NCBI GenBank assembly: GCA_902494515.1 | Contig: CABUTS010000013.1 | Location: 1 to 52,584, forward strand | Direction: 5' to 3' | DNA from: an uncultured Muribaculaceae bacterium | GTDB taxonomy: Bacteria; Bacteroidota; Bacteroidia; Bacteroidales; Muribaculaceae | DNA: 52,584 nucleotides | Shown here: in pieces, positions 50,096 to 52,584 of the stretch | Layout: each line of letters begins with the position of its first letter | Position numbering within the stretch: the first letter of the stretch is position 1 | The notes under the pieces: generated by a model | The model's input: the letters and a program-made list of their open reading frames with translations, nothing else | What the model was told of the DNA's origin: nothing | Databases searched by the model: none | Position numbers and translations under genes: made by a program

Positions 50096-51142
50096 ATGAA
50101 AAACATGGAAACAAATTCAACTCAGCCCTGTGCGGCTCAACAATATAAGGCCGGCGACTTCAAGAACTCCAGCCCCGTGCGCTGGTGTGCCGGCTGCGGC
50201 GACCATGCCGTGCTCAACTCTCTCCACAAGGCCATGGCCGACCTGGGGGTCGCTCCCGAGATGACCGCCGTGATCTCCGGCATCGGCTGCTCCTCGCGCC
50301 TGCCCTATTACATGAACACCTACGGCTTCCACACCATCCACGGCCGCGGAGCCGCCGTAGCCACCGGCTTCAAGGTGGCCAACCCCAAGATGACCGTATG
50401 GCAGATCTCCGGCGACGGCGACGGCCTGGCCATCGGCGGCAACCACTTCATCCACGCCGTGCGCCGCAACATCGACATCAACATCCTGCTGCTCAACAAC
50501 CGCATCTACGGTCTGACCAAGGGTCAGTACTCCCCCACCTCGGCCCGCGGTTTCGTCAGCAAATCCTCGCCCTACGGCACCACCGAGGATCCGTTCATCC
50601 CCGCTGAACTCGTGTTCGGCGCCCGCGGCACCTTCTTCGGCCGCGCCATCGACGTAGACCTCCCCGTGGCCCGCGAGGTGATGCTCGCCGCCGCCCGCCA
50701 TAAAGGCACCTCCGTAACCGAAATCCTGCAGAACTGCATGATTTTCAACAACGGCATCCACTCCGGAATCACCGACAAGGAGGTCCGCGCCGACCGCACC
50801 ATCCATCTGGTCCACGGCCAGAAGATGCTCTTCGGCAAGAACATGGAGAAGGGAATCGTGGCCGACGGCTTCGAGCTCAAGGCCGTGGAAATCGGCAAAG
50901 ACGGCTGGACCATAGACGACGTGCTTGTTCACGACGCCCACACGCCCCGCAACTTCCTGCATCAGCAGCTCGCCATGATGGACGGCACCGATCTGCCGGT
51001 GGCTGTCGGCGTCATCCGCGACGTCGAGGCTCCCTCCTACGAGACCGAAGTCTCGCATCAGGTCGAGGAGGTCCGCGCCCGCAAAGGCTTCAGCTCCCTG
51101 CGCGAGCTCCTGCTGGCCGGCGACACCTGGACGGTAAAATAA
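50096..51142 (+). CDS. korB: 2-oxoacid:ferredoxin oxidoreductase, beta subunit
   Basis: The 348-residue thiamine-diphosphate subunit partners KorA. The cofactor region starts with RWCAGCGDHAVLNSLHKAM (cysteines around a CxGCG motif), followed by SGIGCSSRLPYYMNTYGFHTIHGRG and the Mg-TPP motif GDGDGLAIGGNHFIHAVRRNID..LLNNRIYGLTKGQ. It starts 2 bp after korA; ATG at 50096 or at 50105 are both possible. It has a strong hairpin terminator at 51147. The adaptation to 2-oxoglutarate rather than pyruvate is inferred from gene pairing. Confidence 0.93.
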   Translation: MKNMETNSTQPCAAQQYKAGDFKNSSPVRWCAGCGDHAVLNSLHKAMADLGVAPEMTAVISGIGCSSRLPYYMNTYGFHTIHGRGAAVATGFKVANPKMTVWQISGDGDGLAIGGNHFIHAVRRNIDINILLLNNRIYGLTKGQYSPTSARGFVSKSSPYGTTEDPFIPAELVFGARGTFFGRAIDVDLPVAREVMLAAARHKGTSVTEILQNCMIFNNGIHSGITDKEVRADRTIHLVHGQKMLFGKNMEKGIVADGFELKAVEIGKDGWTIDDVLVHDAHTPRNFLHQQLAMMDGTDLPVAVGVIRDVEAPSYETEVSHQVEEVRARKGFSSLRELLLAGDTWTVK

Positions 51143-51146
51143 TTCA

Positions 51147-51191
51147 AACTTCAGGATTCCGGGTTGCCCGGCAGTCCGGAATCCTGAAGTT
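51147..51191 (+). terminator. 16-bp hairpin after korB
   Basis: AACTTCAGGATTCCGG (51147-51162) pairs perfectly with 51176-51191 around a 13-nt loop. It begins 5 bp after the korB stop. There is no U-tract, so it may act as a 3' stabiliser or a weak terminator. Confidence 0.6.
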
Positions 51192-51213
51192 GAAACCTAA
51201 ATAACACCTTAAT

Positions 51214-51672
51214 ATGAGCAACTCATATCCTCCTCAGTATCAGGGCAACAGCCAGCAGTATCAGCGGCAGTATCAGCAGCAGCCATACCAGCAACAGCAG
51301 CCTTATCAGCAGCAGTATCAGCAACAACAGTATCAGCAGCCATACCAGCAGCCCTCATACCAGAACCAGCATCAGTATCAGCAGCCCTACCAGCAGCCGG
51401 TAATGCCTGTAATGATGGAACGGCGCTCCAACGGCATGGGTACCGCCGGCTTCGTGCTGGCGCTGATTGCCTTCTTTTTCGGCTGGATTCCCGTCTTAGG
51501 GTGGATTATCTGGCTCTTAGGTCTGATCTTCTCGATTGTCGGCGTCTGCCGTCAGCCCCGCGGTCTGGCCATCGCCGGCCTGGTCATCTCGGGCATCTGG
51601 ATTATAGCTCTTATAATCGTCGTGGCCACTATGGGCGTCTCCATCGCCTCCCTGGCCGCCATGGGTCTGTAA
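51214..51672 (+). CDS. Gln/Tyr-rich DUF4190-like membrane protein
   Basis: The 152-residue protein begins with about 65 residues composed almost only of Tyr, Gln and Pro in YQQ and PYQQ repeats, encoded by CAG/TAT/CCA-rich DNA. Two hydrophobic helices follow (about 77-110 and 117-145) in the arrangement of DUF4190 proteins (GFVLALIAFFFGWIPVLGWIIWLLGLIFSIVG, then RGLAIAGLVISGIW). The low-complexity part is cytoplasmic or periplasmic and prion-like in composition. Function is unknown. The last codons plus stop are imperfectly duplicated downstream (51658-51706). Next gene is mscL, 78 bp away. Confidence 0.75.
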   Translation: MSNSYPPQYQGNSQQYQRQYQQQPYQQQQPYQQQYQQQQYQQPYQQPSYQNQHQYQQPYQQPVMPVMMERRSNGMGTAGFVLALIAFFFGWIPVLGWIIWLLGLIFSIVGVCRQPRGLAIAGLVISGIWIIALIIVVATMGVSIASLAAMGL

Positions 51673-51706
51673 GGCCCCGCAGCCATGAGCCTGTAACAGC
51701 CCCGGC
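51658..51706. repeat. 24-bp imperfect duplication over the DUF4190 stop codon
   Basis: GCCATGGGTCTGTAAGGCCC (51658 onward) recurs as GCCATGAGCCTGTAACAGCC from 51682. The period of 24 bp keeps a second TAA in the same frame. Divergence of the second copy shows it is old enough to have drifted. Confidence 0.75.
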
Positions 51707-51750
51707 CTCTCTCCGCCCCTTTGATTCACAAATAAAAACCTGAAAAGATT

Positions 51751-52179
51751 ATGGGCAAATTTCTGCAAGATTTCAAAGAGTTCGCCATGAAGGGCAACAT
51801 CATCGACATGGCTGTCGGTGTAATCGTAGGCGGCGCGTTCGGCAAGATTGTCAGCTCGCTGGTCAACGACATCATCATGCCCGTCATCTCCATCCTCACC
51901 GGCGGTGATGGCCTGAAGAACCTTAAGTACATCATTGTCAACGGCAAGGAAGCTACTGCCGAAGGTGTAGCCGCCGTCGAAGAGGTTGCCATCAACTACG
52001 GTATGTTCATCCAGAACATCGTCGACTTCCTGATCATCGCCCTGAGCATCTTTGTGGCTCTCCGCGTGATTGTCAAGTTCAAGAAGAAGGAAGCCGAAGC
52101 TCCTGCCCCCGCTCCCGAACCCTCGAAGGAGGAGGTCCTCCTCACCGAAATCCGCGACCTGCTGAAAGCCAAGAAATAA
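51751..52179 (+). CDS. mscL: large-conductance mechanosensitive channel
   Basis: The 142-residue channel opens under membrane tension to release solutes after hypo-osmotic shock. The N-terminal helix and TM1 (FKEFAMKGNIIDMAVGVIVGGAFGKIVSSLVNDIIMP) are highly conserved in MscL, followed by a periplasmic loop, TM2 (NIVDFLIIALSIFVALRVIVKF), and a charged C-terminal helical bundle separated by an Ala/Pro-rich linker (EAPAPAPEPS). Length is standard. The next gene starts 13 bp downstream. Confidence 0.96.
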   Translation: MGKFLQDFKEFAMKGNIIDMAVGVIVGGAFGKIVSSLVNDIIMPVISILTGGDGLKNLKYIIVNGKEATAEGVAAVEEVAINYGMFIQNIVDFLIIALSIFVALRVIVKFKKKEAEAPAPAPEPSKEEVLLTEIRDLLKAKK

Positions 52180-52192
52180 TTAGTTCCCCCAT

Positions 52193-52584
52193 ATGCCCCA
52201 CGAGCTGATTTTCCTAATCGGGTTCATGGGAGCCGGCAAAACCACCCTCGGGCGCGCCCTGGAAGCGAGGCTTCCGGGGTGGCGTTATGTCGATCTCGAC
52301 GAGCTCATCGAGCTGCAGGCGGGGATGTCGGTTCCCAAGATTTTCGCCCTCTACGGCGAGAAGCACTTCCGGCGTCTCGAACATGAGACGCTGCAGGGGC
52401 TGCTCGACCGCCGGCACACCATCGTGGGGTGCGGCGGGGGGACCCCCTGCTTCTACAACAATATGGAGCTGATGAACGGGGCCGGGCTGACTGTGTTGCT
52501 CCGGGCACGCCACGCCACCCTGCTGCGGCGGCTCCTCGACGCCCAGACCCAGCGCCCGAAGCTCAACGGCTTCACCCCGGAGCA
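52193..52584 (+). CDS. aroK: shikimate kinase (5' part, cut by the window end)
   Basis: The frame starts at ATG 52193 and runs open to the window edge (130 codons). The P-loop GFMGAGKTT (10-18) and the shikimate-binding aspartates in YVDLDELIE (near 34-36) identify shikimate kinase, which phosphorylates shikimate in aromatic amino-acid synthesis. Also visible are FRRLEHETL and VGCGGGTP, the Gly-rich strand of the family. It lies 13 bp after mscL and is probably co-transcribed. The C-terminal lid and end are outside the window. Confidence 0.92.
   Translation, partial: MPHELIFLIGFMGAGKTTLGRALEARLPGWRYVDLDELIELQAGMSVPKIFALYGEKHFRRLEHETLQGLLDRRHTIVGCGGGTPCFYNNMELMNGAGLTVLLRARHATLLRRLLDAQTQRPKLNGFTPE

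Overview
The window looks like a chromosomal segment of a GC-rich Bacteroidales bacterium; Muribaculaceae is my best inference. The phylum-level evidence is direct. At least six promoters fit the Bacteroidota pattern TTTG-N20-TAnnTTTG or miss it by one base, and recognisable Shine-Dalgarno sequences are scarce. Many secreted proteins have T9SS-like C-terminal tails or short TonB-type outer-membrane barrel architectures. A eukaryote-like glycogen branching enzyme and a two-subunit 2-oxoacid:ferredoxin oxidoreductase are also present.

Layout. 1-7.0 kb: a ZIP metal transporter, then a tripartite RND efflux operon (adaptor, pump, outer-membrane factor) with overlapping ATGA junctions. 7.1-13.3 kb: two membrane proteins of unknown role, a PAP2 phosphatase, an AraC-type regulator, a YbhN-type flippase-like protein and tadA. 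13.5-18.6 kb: glgB, a TIGR02757 gene, tatC and tatA (tatC overlaps its convergent neighbour by 64 bp) and fabD. 18.7-30.9 kb: the accessory locus described below. 30.9-37.5 kb, minus strand: a DUF4465 gene under a cobalamin riboswitch, then an lptD - lipoprotein - PagL-like operon. 37.6-40.1 kb: a DUF2007 gene, prfB with its programmed frameshift, tRNA-Arg(CCT) and hicAB. 40.2-46.4 kb: a repeat-rich stretch and two large secreted adhesin-like proteins. 46.4-52.6 kb: rsmD, a polyprenyl synthase, korAB, a Gln/Tyr-rich DUF4190 protein, mscL and the start of aroK.

The most interesting system is at 19.5-30.8 kb. It holds a membrane-anchored TPR regulator with a LuxR-like C-terminus, a secreted DUF3244 protein, a radical SAM/SPASM peptide maturase, and a 73-residue precursor with a Gly-Gly leader and a seven-cysteine core. 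Two paralogous outer-membrane barrels, a C39-peptidase ABC exporter and a previously untracked 55-residue single-pass membrane protein follow. Together they read as a ribosomally made, radical-SAM-modified peptide pathway: transcription, modification, leader cleavage with export, and outer-membrane handling. The peptide's activity and the role of the barrels are inference.

Non-coding structure is unusually rich. There are two elements bounded by 27-bp inverted repeats, a roughly 140-bp structured repeat in three copies with a compensatory stem change, a 37-bp tandem array, and a recurring habit of short tandem duplications sitting on stop (or start) codons. Coordinates were read by eye; family names come from motif recognition, not from searches.
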